A stretch of 64,000 bases of DNA from Acorus gramineus (taxonomy: Eukaryota; Streptophyta; Magnoliopsida; Acorales; Acoraceae), in assembly GCA_030737835.1 (NCBI GenBank), contig CM060852.1, positions 21,685,868 through 21,749,867 on the forward strand, written 5' to 3'. The notes beneath the pieces are model-generated. The model ran no database searches and was not told the origin of the DNA. It saw nothing but the letters and a program-made list of their open reading frames with translations. Position 1 is the first letter of the stretch, and each line of letters opens with the position of its first letter. Shown in pieces: positions 22,841 through 33,576 of this stretch. The position numbers and the translations under genes were made by a program.

Positions 22841-25405
22841 TGTTATATATGTGTCACTTTTTGGCCTGTTGGTAACCATTGGAGCATTTTGACAGTTTTT
22901 AGTTTTTTTGTTTTTCGATCGGAACCGCATAATTTTGGACTGTTAGCTATCGTCCTGAGCTAGAGGACTCCGATTGAAAATCTAACTGCATATTATGTGT
23001 CCTGGTGCCATTTTAAGCCACTCATGAAAATTTCATCGAATTCCGGCAACGTTTCCGAAATTTCACAGTTCCGGGGCGTATCTGGGTTTTTAAGTCGCTT
23101 ACTATATATATGTGAGATCTAATTTTGAATCACTATTCATCATCCCTACCAATCTTTCCCTCTCTCCTCTCTCTCATTTTTCTCCCTTTTGAAGCCCTTA
23201 GACCCCTCAAACCCAAAAACCTAAAGCACAAGAAGTGTAGATCGGGTCCCGATCTACACCCCGGTGCCTTCAAATCCTGATTTCGGCGAGTCTAGCCTCT
23301 CCATCCTCCCCTCTTTCTCCTCTGTTTTGGGCCGTTTCGAAGGCCGAGAGAGATCCGGGCGTAGGAGGGCCTTTGAGAAAGGTTTCGGTGCGCGGAGAGC
23401 ACCCGGTCACCTCTTCCTCCCCTTGGTAAGCTCTCTTTCTCTCTTTTTCATGCTTAGATGCTTGATAGGAGGGGGTTTTTGTGTTTGGGAGGTGGTCGGC
23501 GGCTGTGGGAGGCCGTCGGAGGTAGTTGGGGGCGTCGGAGGCCGTCGGAGGCCATTGGGTGGGTGGTGGAGGTGCTCGGGCAGTGGGGGTTCTGTTTCGG
23601 GTAACAGGCAGGAGCGGCAGCAGCACAGGCAGCGCGCGGGCGTGCGCGCGGCGCGTGTGCTGGGCGTGCTGTGCGGGGGTCTGGTGCGAGGAGCTGGTCG
23701 AGCAGCTGCGCGCGGGGGCGTGCGGGGCGCTCGCGGGCCAGCGCGAGGCGTGCGGGGCGCGCGCGGGCTGCTGCGGCTGGGCGCAGTGGACGCGCGGTGC
23801 CCCGGGTGGTGCGACGGCGTGTCCAGGCGGCGGGCAGGGGCCCGGCGGTGCGCGGGGTGCGCGGGCTGAAGGGCGGCGGTGCACCCGGGCGGTCGGGTGG
23901 CCGTGCGGGTGGTTGCCGGCCGTGCGGGGGGTTGCCGGGGTTGCGGGTGGTTGCCGGGGTGCTCGAGCTAGCGTGCGTGCGGGTCGTATGCACGTTTGCC
24001 CGAGTGTTGGGTATTTATTTGTGTGTTTTGTGTATTTTGGGGTAATTGTGGATCATACTCACCTAGTTGATATCCTGTCTTGCAGATCTCGACGGACAGT
24101 TGCGCGTAGACCTGACTTCCGGTGAGTGGGACAACCCAACCCAGTTTGGGAGGCGCTACATGCCTTGAGCGTGTACCGTCCTCCCCTGGGGCACATAGTT
24201 GGTATTAACTGCTTTGTTATAATCCATGTAAGCATGATGTGTGTGTGTAGAATGCATGCCACCCTAGACTTGTATGTTAGGGACTTGCACCCTTAGGATT
24301 TGTGCACGAGCCGTGTATCATGTCACCCCGTTATCATGCTAGGAAAGCCCGACCTGTGCATGCGTCCTATTAGTTTGATTTATTTAATTAAATGCAAGCT
24401 TTAATATTGTTAGCATGCTTTGGGAAATATAAGGGGGCCTTGCGAGGTTAACATTGAGACCCGGGTTAGGGTACTCCGTGTTCCTCGTTTGGTTGTCGGA
24501 TGTCCTACATCGGGACCTCAGGTTACCCTCCCAAGGTCTCTTTTCCCCATTTATGTCTTATTTATTTCCCCTCATCCTGGTTATGCGCGCTGGTGGAATT
24601 CTGAGGAATTCAAGACATTAGAGTTGTAGAGATGTGCTGTCAGCGGATCCGAGTGGATCATATGCGATGGATAAGCTGTTCTGTTCCCTTCGTTGGATCC
24701 GTGTAGAGACTACCTCGGCGTTGGAAAGGTTGTCCCGTGCAGGGGCTCCCATTAGTAGGCGCCTCCTGATTTGGTAGAAGGACTGCGCCGAACGTGGGAG
24801 TGGCCAAACGACCTACGGAGTGAGGAGAGACTATCGGTGGACCAAGGGTGACCAACAGCCTAGTCAGTCCCAAGAGCCTAGGTCACCTATTGAGAGGTGA
24901 GGGTGAGGGTATGGTGGGCCGGCGATGCGACGACCCACAGGATTGTGTATGGATGATTATCAGCCCATTAAGTCCCAACATCCTTGGTCACCTATTGAGG
25001 GTGAGGGTGAGGGTATGGCGGTTCGGCGATGTAACGAGCCCCCGGATTTGTGTTGTTTATGTCGCTTTGGGGCTATTGACTTGATTTAAATGTGGTTAAT
25101 ATGAACTGTATGCATGGGTTGTGCTATTCACTGAGCGTGTGGCTCACCCCTCGCATCAAATCTTTTTCAGTGATCACTGAGGAGGACTTGAAGGAGGAGC
25201 TTCCCGAGCCACTACACCAGTAGCAGAGTAGCGCCACGTCCCTTGAGTTTTGAGGCCATCAGCACCCTTCTCTTTGTTGTATGTATATATTCTGTGCTTG
25301 GGCACCTAGTTTGGATCATGTATGGATTTTATTTGTGTATATATATGGACATGTTGGCTCCCACAGGACATATGATTATGTTTCGAGTCTGTAGTATATT
25401 TTGAT
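22841..25405 (+). repeat. Chromovirus 3' LTR, truncated
   Basis: It starts TGTTATATATGTGTCAC like the 5' copy and follows it closely to GTCTGTAGTATATTTTGATT, then breaks off; the last about 167 bp of the 5' LTR (17759-17925) have no counterpart. The GC-rich island is shorter (about 23630-23955). Confidence 0.92.
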
Positions 25406-25576
25406 TCAATACATCACTGACTAGATCAGCCAACATCTCCACCGTCACCCCGACTTGACCTCCTCCACCGTTTCCAGAATCCGCGTAAGCGTGGGCACCA
25501 GCTCGAGCGGCAGGACCTGCTCACGCGGACGTCGTGGCACGGAGAGCGTGATGAGGCACACGAGCGCGGCGTCGAT
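25406..25576. repeat. 171-bp flank duplication, right copy
   Basis: Second copy of 14869-15039 (three mismatches). Here the host sequence runs on without interruption into 25577 and beyond, so this copy represents the unoccupied insertion site. Confidence 0.95.
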
Positions 25577-26040
25577 GGTGGCCGGAGTGTGGGTTTCGGC
25601 AAGCATGCGGAGGAGATCGGGGAGGACGCCGTAGTCGGAGGAGGTGACGGAGAGGCGGGCGTTGGGGGATGAGCATGTGAGGGAGTCGATGCGGGAGTCG
25701 GGGGAGCCCGCACGGAGGAGGTGGACGAGCACGCACACGATTGAGTGTTTCGGGGATTGGGTCGGTGAGATTTAGGTAGGAGAGGACGCGAGCGGAGCCG
25801 GCCAAGATAGAGAGGTCTCCCTCGACGTTTTGGTGGCGCATGAGAAGTTCGAAGACGACAGAAGAGCGGGGGGAGAGGAAGGCGTGATTGCGGGCGGAGG
25901 AGACAGTGAAAGAGGAGAGGAGATGGTGAGTGTTGTTGGGGGGGAGGGGGTAGGGGTAGGAGGGAGGGGAGGACCAGAGGCCCATGAGGTGGCGGAGGGT
26001 ATGATTGAGCCATTGATGGAGGAGCGGTCACTTCGGAGAG
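25426..26040 (-). pseudogene. Captured intronless gene fragment, ARM-repeat-like
   Basis: On the minus strand two overlapping open frames read as one protein broken by a frameshift near 25740. The upstream part has FTVSSARNHAFLSPRSSVVF and GSARVLSYLNLTDPIPETL; the downstream part has VLVHLLRAGSPDSRIDSLT, YGVLPDLLRML and LELVPTLTRILETV. Leu-rich helix pairs with SRIDSLT and GV(L/V)P patterns recall armadillo repeats of plant U-box E3 ligases, but no U-box is present. It is GC-rich compared with its surroundings and lies between Mutator-like inverted repeats. It could instead be another helical-repeat family. Confidence 0.45.
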
Positions 26041-26193
26041 TAACGAAGAAGAAGGATTTAAAAGGGAAGGGTTTAAATGTAATTGACAGGGGAGGTATTT
26101 GTTATTTTACATAAATGTAAGAACTTATTAGCATTTTTTTGAAATTCAAACATTTGGATAACGGAATATTCCACGAATATTCTATTCTGTCAT

Positions 26194-26320
26194 GGTTAAT
26201 TTAACCCAGGGGATGATTTTACATTTTATATATGTTTACAGGGGGTTTATTAGATTTAGGGAGATTGTAGGGGGTTATATGAATTTTCATATGTTTACAG
26301 GGGGTTATATGGATTTCTTC
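26194..26320 (-). repeat. Right terminal inverted repeat of the Mutator-like element
   Basis: The reverse complement reads AGAAATCCATATAACCCCCT and matches 14681-14810 with a few substitutions. Confidence 0.75.
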
Positions 26321-26340
26321 TTCTATTATAATATAATATA

Positions 26341-27774
26341 TGAGTGACTGCGGAGAGGGAAGGCTTGCCGCGAAATGTTGCTGACGTGTATCTCGCTTGC
26401 TTTCCACGTGTTTAAAAGGGTCCATCGGAGGGACCATCGATTCGGTGGTCGTCATTATTTTTGTGTGATTTGGTGGACCGTCCATTCAATGGTTCTTCCT
26501 CAAATCGTATTGGATAACAATTTATACCTTGCGAACCACATATATATTTTTTTTCATTAACAGTAAATACTTATATTGTTTCAGAACAAATTGTAAAATG
26601 ATTTTTTATTATTCAAGTTAAAAAAATTGATGCGTTGTGTACACAGTTTTTGTATTGTAAGATTAATGATATTTATCTTACATGTATACTCAAATGAATT
26701 TATTGCATATTTTTTGTGTTATTTAATTAAAGTATATACTCATTTAACAGAATATGTATTTGATTAATAAATCATATACTCGATTAAAACTGCATAAATA
26801 ACTGAGTGTATAATCACCATTATAAAAATGCATGGAACTTTAGTAAGTTCCGTTTGGGAGCACGTTGGGCAGGTGGTAGCATCAGAGGATGTTGGCAGAC
26901 ATGAACGCGCAAATAAACATGTTTTTACATTTGCGTCGAACACACTGAAAGAGTTTGTCATATTCGTATCTTCACCGTTTTTTCCACGTTCCTTGACTCC
27001 GTGAAACACCACATGAAAGGAAAATCATGCATAATGTTATCATCAAAAGATAAACATAATATTTCAATTCTATTAGAGCAAATGACCGGTCACAAAGTTT
27101 TTGTACATATATAAATTTTTTTTTTTGAGATAAATGTGAGCACATCTATTTCAAATTTATATAGGGAAAAGAAGAGAGAAAATACATGAAAAGAAACATA
27201 GAAAAGAGCATGGAAGGGTTCCCAGTGGAAGCAACCCAACCAGTCTTGAATATTACATATAAGGAATATTAAATAAAGATCATGTCTATAATAATAAATG
27301 TGCATTCTTGAATGATGATCATCGATATAATGGAATTACACACACATGGACTAAACGGTTGTAACCTAAAAGAATGTGATAGATCATCTGAACTAAACGG
27401 TTTTTTGACAACATGAATCCAAAATTTTTATGTACAGTTCAATAAACAAAAATTTGTTCAATGAACAAACAATATATTCAATCACTAAACTTTTACAAAC
27501 ATTCTAAAAAAAAAATTTAGAGAACTCATATAATTAAATTGATCAGGCTTTCAATAGGCATAAGTAAAATCCTTTCTCAAGATAATTTTTTTCATTATAC
27601 ATCAGACATGCTGATCTAAATCTAAAATAGAAAGGACAGGAAATTTTAATTCTTGTGAACTTATAAAACAATATCTTGAGTGTGACACAAGAGAAACAAG
27701 ACATGTTGAGCTGCCAATTATAATTAACGATTTTTAAATGATGTAGAACAGCCTATATGCAGATGTCCTAATAA
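26341..27774. other. Intergenic, no gene seen
   Basis: AT-rich, with short low-complexity runs. No supported exon or element boundary. Confidence 0.5.
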
Positions 27775-27779
27775 GATCT

Positions 27780-28792
27780 TGTTGGAGAAAACTTGAGTTT
27801 GGACCATTTCTTGGTTAAAATGGATTTGGATTCCACTAATTATTTTTTTGGTGGAAACCCATTGCATTGCGTTCCTCTCGTTGAGGTGATGAACGTAGTA
27901 TATTTATATTATCAAAATCAATTTTGGGTGAATGAGAAAATTGGCTCCAAAGTTCTCCCAACAACATGATGAAAGTGGTTGGTGATTAGGAAAGAAAAAA
28001 AAAAGCTAGTCCCATATCGGTTGTTGAGAAAAAAGCATTGAGGATTTATAAGATAGGCTAATCTTTATACTCTAGTGAATTGTTTTGGTGGACACCCTAT
28101 GGTAGACCTTTCCATGTGGCATTGTGCATGGCACCATGCACCACGCGTAGTGCGCATGAGGGCGTATTGGGCGTTTTAGATGCGCACTTGGCATCGTCGC
28201 TTGGAGCTGGAGCCTTTTCTTTTTGGATTTTTTGTCGGATCGAATGGTGGAGGTCACTTTGATCAGATGAATCCTCAGATACGATGTGGGCGGTCAGATC
28301 GATGGTTATGATCTGACCGTTGATTTTTTGAAGAAGGGGTGTCTCAGACTCTGTTTCAATAAAAAAAAAAAACTAAACAGATGAAGGGGCTCCTTCAATA
28401 GCCTCTACAACTAATTTTTCCCTATATATATAGCACTCTAGACTCTGCATTAAGGATCATCTCATTCAGTACTCGAGTCTTCTTGCATTCAAGTTTACAT
28501 ATAGTCCAGTCTTTCAGAGTCTCATAAAAGAGAGTGTTATAAATAGAGTTGGTTCATTGGTCCTCTGATTTGAAGTGCTACTACCAATGGAAGTTAGACC
28601 GTTGTATCTTAGGAGACATTCGCCGCTATTCGTGAGCACCAGTCCGGGGCAAATAACGTTTTAAGGACATAGAGTCCAACTCTAACATCGGTCTTTCTCT
28701 TCATCATAACAAACTCTCTAATTCAGTAGACGTTCTTCTTCTTCCATGTTTTGTAGAAATAACTCCATACTACTTAATATATATTTTTAGCA
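27780..28792 (+). mobile_element. Solo LTR (copia-like) with 5-bp target duplication
   Basis: The sequence starts TGTTGGAGAAAACTTGAG and ends TATTTTTAGCA, with the direct repeat GATCT on both sides (27775-27779 and 28793-28797). A TATA-like CCCTATATATATAGC at about 28420-28434, followed by a transcript-leader-like stretch, matches LTR promoter organisation. No primer site, coding region or second LTR follows, so this is a solo LTR left by recombination between the two LTRs. The family is inferred from terminus and length only. Confidence 0.75.
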
Positions 28793-29106
28793 GATCTTGC
28801 TTTGGACATGCATCTCAGCAAAGCCACGGCTTTGGATCAACTCTAGTCCTCTTCCAATACAGGCTATATTTTAAGCGCTCGCTTTGGATTAGTGCTATTC
28901 AGTGTATATAGTTATATTTGGATATAGTATATTTGGATAGATAACAATCTATAGGGAAAAAAAAATGGTTGGTTGTAATTTTATATATTTTTTTCTGAAA
29001 AGCATAAAAATCATCTCATTTTTTTTATGAGTTTTATTTTGGATAAATAAAAATAAATGATGGATACAATATATATAGTTTATAATTTTAAAATGAAAAT
29101 TTTATC

Positions 29107-29237
29107 TGTTACAATAAGACAGAGAGAATGAGAATCCTTGTATTCCACTTATGGTTTAATCCCTTTATATACAAGTGTCTAGGAGTTACACGTGTAATAC
29201 ATTACACATATTATGAGATAATACATATAATCTAACA
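29107..29237 (-). repeat. Copia 3' LTR (minus strand)
   Basis: Nearly identical to 29994-30122 (shared TACAAGTGTCTAGGAGTTAC and ATATAATCTAACA). It is preceded on the minus strand by the polypurine tract. Confidence 0.85.
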
Positions 29238-29568
29238 GCCCCTCTCAAACTTACGGTGGATCATACAAAATGAGTTTGTGTATAAGAAACTGAAATCGGG
29301 GAACTGGATGTGACTTCGTAAAGAAATCAGCAAGCTGCTCGGCAGAGGAGATATGCGGAAGTAATAATGTCTCTACAAGAAAGTGCAGACGAAAGAAGTG
29401 ACAATCGATCTCAATGTGTTTGGTCCTCTTGTGAACGATCGAATTGCTAGCAATCTAAATAGCAGACCGGTTATCATAATGAAGAGGAGTATGATCAGTC
29501 ATAGTAACTCCTCGATTCACCAAGAGACGTCTGAGATGAACAATCTCCTTGGTGGTGATGGCCATGGC

Positions 29569-29860
29569 TCAATACTCAGCCTCGGTGCTGGAAAGAAAAA
29601 CAACTTCCTGTTTCTTGTTGCGCCAGGAGATGATGGTATCTCCGAAAAATATGCAGAAACCAGTAGGGGAGCGTCTAGTGGTTGGGTCTCCAGCCCAATC
29701 AGCATCAATGTAAGCCATGAGAACCAAAGTTGAAGAGGATGACAGATAGATCGATCTAGTGATAGTACCATGCAAATATCTAAGAATACACATAAGAGCA
29801 CCATAATGCACTGATCGAGGAGTCGAGACAAACTGACTAAGAACCCGAGGCGGTGGTCGG
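29569..29860 (-). pseudogene. Copia RNase H remnant
   Basis: The minus-strand frame reads SVHYGALMCILRYLHGTI, AYIDADWAGDPTTRR and SSTEAEY, the conserved end of copia pol. Downstream (29280-29460) the frame is kept in pieces including [13 protein letters not shown] and LADFFTKS. A deletion junction near 29860 joins the leader directly to this tail. Confidence 0.85.
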
Positions 29861-29993
29861 GCAGGGCAGCACGGGCAGGGCGCGTGCGGCAGGTTGGCGC
29901 GGTGCGGGGCGCGTGCCGAGAGGTGCACGAAGGCACGCGGAGATGAAGGATTCTGACAAGAAAGAAAAAAAAATTTAGGTGGCTCTGATACCA

Positions 29994-30122
29994 TGTTATA
30001 ATAAGAGAGAGAGTGAGAATTCTTGTATTCCACTTACGATATAATCCTTTTATATACAAGTGTCTAGGAGTTACACGTGTAATAGACTACACATATTATA
30101 AGATAACACATATAATCTAACA
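29994..30122 (-). repeat. Copia 5' LTR (minus strand)
   Basis: The reverse complement begins TGTTAGATTATATGTG and ends ATTATAACA next to the primer site. Its partner is 29107-29237. Confidence 0.85.
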
Positions 30123-32090
30123 TTTTTTTATATTGATTGTTTGTAATTGAGAATGAATGAGAGATGTAAAATATTTTGAGATGTGTGTAAAACTGCAAAG
30201 TGATATAATTTTTTTAAAAAGAAATAAATTAGTATTTTAGTATATTGATTCAATTCTCAATGAAGTTCATGTTTAGCTAATCTAGATATAGTTGTCGGGT
30301 TTTATTTTGATAAAACAAACATTTTTTTTTTTTGGAAGATAAAGAGTTTACTACACATATTTTATCTCACATATATGTTGCTACGCAAATGGATAGCAAG
30401 GAACTTAAATGCCTGGCAACCTTAAAGTCTAGTTTAGTAAATAGATAAATATTTATGATAAGTTAACATAATTTATGAGGATAAAAAGACTATTATTTTT
30501 ATCTATATTTACATTTAGTAATGCATTTTGTTATCCTCTTTTTGTGTTCTTATTCTTAACTTTGCATTTGGATCACATGATGTAAAAAATGGGATAACTT
30601 TAAAAACAAATTAAAAATATCAAGGCTATCATTTCTATTAAAGTGGCATTAATATTATTGGTTTTAGGAAGTTTTTTTTTTTTTTTTTGAAGGGCAGTAA
30701 TAAATGTTGTCCATGTTCTATAAAAAAAGATTAAAAAATGATAATAAAGTCTATTCCACATTTTACGTAGATTAAAATATTCTAACTTTTTCTCTCAAAA
30801 TACGAATAATTGTCTATGCTTTATCCTTTTTTTTCTTATGCCATATAGTATAACATGTGATTTAACCCAATTATTTCCTTAATCCAATCCCTTATCCCAA
30901 TGTCAAACCAGGCCTAAATGCCTGACACCATCACCAGTTATAGACTCTCTCTCTCTCTATGTGTGTGTGTGTATAATATATATATTCAATGAGTGATGAT
31001 ATGCGATCTTTGCGATTCGTGCATATACGTCCTTTAAAGGGGTATATGCGTGAAGTATATGTTTTCTTTACCAACACATATACCTATTTAAATGATGTAA
31101 AATATCTTCAATGAGATATATGTTTTATTTATCAATGCATCGATATACCCCTTTAAAGAACATATGTACTCAGTTCGCACGGATCATACCATATCATTAT
31201 TATGTGTGTTATTCAACTCTCACTATCATTCATTTGGGATCAAGTTAGGTCCAACGCTAGCTGGACAATTTCATTGTTCAACGCGTTCTTGACCGTCAAA
31301 TCATATCATTTTAAAATAACATATTAAAAATCATTATGTGTGATTACTATTTAAAGATAGAATTTAATAACAAAATATATTCAATCAAAATAATTTTTAC
31401 TATGTCTATATTTGAATGATAAAATCTAAAGGTCACAAACGCGTTAAACAATCAAATTGTCCAATTATCATTGAACCTTCCGATCTTTCTATCAAGGTGC
31501 CTAAATAGTGCTCCATACATTTGGATAATGATATTTTATTGAGAATTCTCATTCCATTATAAGATTACTAAAATTGTATAGTTTAATGTTTGGTTGGTGA
31601 TTGTTTTTTTTTTTTTTTTTGTGTTGTGTTGACATTGGTTAGTGATATTCTTGAGATTAATGTTGAATTTCACTGGATTCAAAATCAAGATACAAGAGAA
31701 AAGGAAAGGAAATCAAAATGCCATTTTATGCTAACGGATTTATCTGATGTTTTATTTGATTCATTGTGTGGATATTACTCAATTTTTATAAATTAGAAAA
31801 CCTCACAAGTATATTATATTTAGATAATTATAAACAAAATTATATTTTTTGTTTAAATCTGAATCATTGGAAGAATGATTACTGGTAGAATAGATCCATC
31901 AAAAATAATGAAACAAATCAAAACATCCATCCAAAATAATTTAAAAGGAAGCAAAGTTGAGATCATCAGTTACTTTCATGATTAACAAAATATCAGGGAA
32001 CCGAAAAGGTGGTGATCATGTTAGCTGTCAAACATCCACAACAATGTATATTGTGTGACACAATAGAAAGGGCATGAAGACTTATGCCCC
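30123..32090. other. Intergenic; one short inverted repeat
   Basis: AT-rich, no gene. At about 31018-31166 two arms containing CTTTAAAGGGGTATAT lie in inverse orientation about 110 bp apart, perhaps a small TIR element. Long T runs occur near 30670 and 31605. Confidence 0.4.
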
Positions 32091-32510
32091 ATGTTTAGTT
32101 GGAGAATTAAATTATTTTGATATTCATGACTATTTTAATATAAATAAAAATAAAATAATTTTATATTTAATTATATTTTGAATAATTCTCATTGAAAAAC
32201 GTAATAATAAATTTTTTGTTATTTAGATAAAATGTGAATAAAGTATGGATAATAATTTATAAAAGATGAAAAAAATAATAACAGTTGATTTATAAAAAGT
32301 GATGACAATGGACCAACATATTCTTTTGATTTGAATAACCTAAAATAACTTAATTCTAATAGATAGATGAAATCCATATGCCACTTTATACTAGTTCATT
32401 CTAAAATACATATTCTCATTTATTTCAACATCCAAACATCCATCATGAATTCATGAGGTTATTCTGACTAATTTCAATTTATTCCAGATTTATTCTCAAA
32501 CCAAACATAA
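32091..32510. mobile_element. TIR element (MITE-like), family A
   Basis: The left end (CATGTTTAGTTGGAGAATTAAAT) is longer than needed: its core GTTTAGTTGGAGAAT pairs with the reverse complement of the right end, GTTTGGTTTGAGAAT. The interior has no coding frame. Interior stretches such as TTCTCATTGAAAAACGTAA and AAAATGTGAATAA are shared with 49132-49495. Confidence 0.55.
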
Positions 32511-33380
32511 GCATAAACTCATACATAATTAGTCCATCATGTTCTTCTGTTGGTATAGAAGTGGTTAAATATATATATGAGTGCTGCTACACTCATTTTT
32601 TTTTTTTCGGTCTAAAATACAGACCTATATACCTCGTTACAGATTCAGTTAAGCATATATCTCATTAGATGATGTATATACTTCAGTAAATTTTTTCTTA
32701 CACTTACTAAAAATGGGTTCATTCAACTCAAAATATAACGATATGCACTTTTATCAAAACATATACTTCATTATATGATGTTTACTATTTTAAAAAAAAT
32801 AAAAAACATGTGAGGTCTGAGTTTTTATTGATGAATATGACTGAGTATATCATTTTCCACACACACAGTCCGTTTTGTGATTACGTATATGAATTTTTTT
32901 ACATACTCTATAAATTAGTTAATACAATTCAATGAAACATATATTTTATTTTTTAAATAAATATGTATGTTATATTTTTTTTAAAAAAAAAGAATAAATA
33001 AATGTATACTCAGTTTGAGGCTGAAAATGTGACTGAGTAACATTTTCCATATATCATCTTTCACTGTCAAAAAATAAAACCATCTAAGCATAGCTTATTA
33101 GATTGATTGCACAATTTATCCTACGATGAACATCTTACAAAGAAATATTTTTCTCTCAATAGCTTCAATGGTGTTTTGTCCACTCGTAGGTATTATTTGA
33201 AAACAGTTAGACAACTTTATTAAAAGAATCATACTTAATTCAAACTCATTTAAACCGGGCATGATCCATTGAACTAAAATTTGAATAATTTGGTGACTCA
33301 AATTGAACTTGTTGGACAAATAACATAGGACTCATCATACTTTCACTTTTGGTATGTGTGCTCACTTATGGAATTAGTCC
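32511..33380. other. Intergenic, no gene seen
   Basis: AT-rich with T runs and repeated TATACTTCA/CATATAC motifs like those at 26.6 and 31.0 kb. Nothing else supported. Confidence 0.45.
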
Positions 33381-33576
33381 ATGTCAACTTTTTTTTTTTT
33401 TTTGCAATGTAGTAATTTACTATTCTTGAAAAAAGAAAGTATAACATAACTCAAAGTTAGGAAAAAAGATAGAAAGAGAGGAGCGAGATTGAGAAGACAC
33501 TCAGAGCACCAAAGAAAAGCTTCCTCGGACGAGTGGGTAGACAAGATTTCTAATCCACACCCCCAAGAGGCGAACA

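Larger units (their letters stand above)
15040..25405 (+). mobile_element. Ty3/gypsy chromovirus (Tekay/Del-like), 3' LTR truncated
   Basis: A 10.4-kb element has very long LTRs (5' copy 2886 bp), a Met-tRNA type primer site, gag with one CCHC knuckle, pol in gypsy order (protease-RT-RNase H-integrase) and a C-terminal chromodomain. Long LTRs plus this chromodomain fit the Tekay/Del clade. The 3' LTR stops about 167 bp short and runs straight into a second copy of the left flank. Three single-base frame changes and one stop show it can no longer move by itself, but most of the LTR sequence is still nearly identical, so insertion was recent. Confidence 0.9.
14681..26320. mobile_element. Mutator-like element with captured gene fragment, interrupted by a chromovirus
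   Basis: Long inverted repeats of about 125 bp face each other at 14681-14810 and 26194-26320; both contain AAATCCATATAACCCCCTGT and a second AACCCCCTAC block. Between them, apart from the inserted LTR element, lies about 1.1 kb including GC-rich, intronless, gene-like sequence. This is the Pack-MULE architecture. The flanks are so AT-rich (TATTATA-type on both sides) that the 9-bp target duplication is ambiguous. The ends resemble those of the foldback element 37 bp to the left. Confidence 0.65.
29107..30122 (-). mobile_element. Internally deleted copia element (minus strand)
   Basis: Direct repeats of about 130 bp at 29107-29237 and 29994-30122 flank only about 756 bp. On the minus strand the order is LTR, primer site TGGTATCAGAGCC (end at 29993), a short Pro/Ala-rich leader, the C-terminal part of RT/RNase H, a polypurine tract (GTTTGAGAGGGG, 29238-29250), LTR. 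Gag, protease, integrase and the catalytic RT are gone. The cis signals for replication remain, so it could have been mobilised by a relative. No matching target duplication was seen. Confidence 0.85.
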
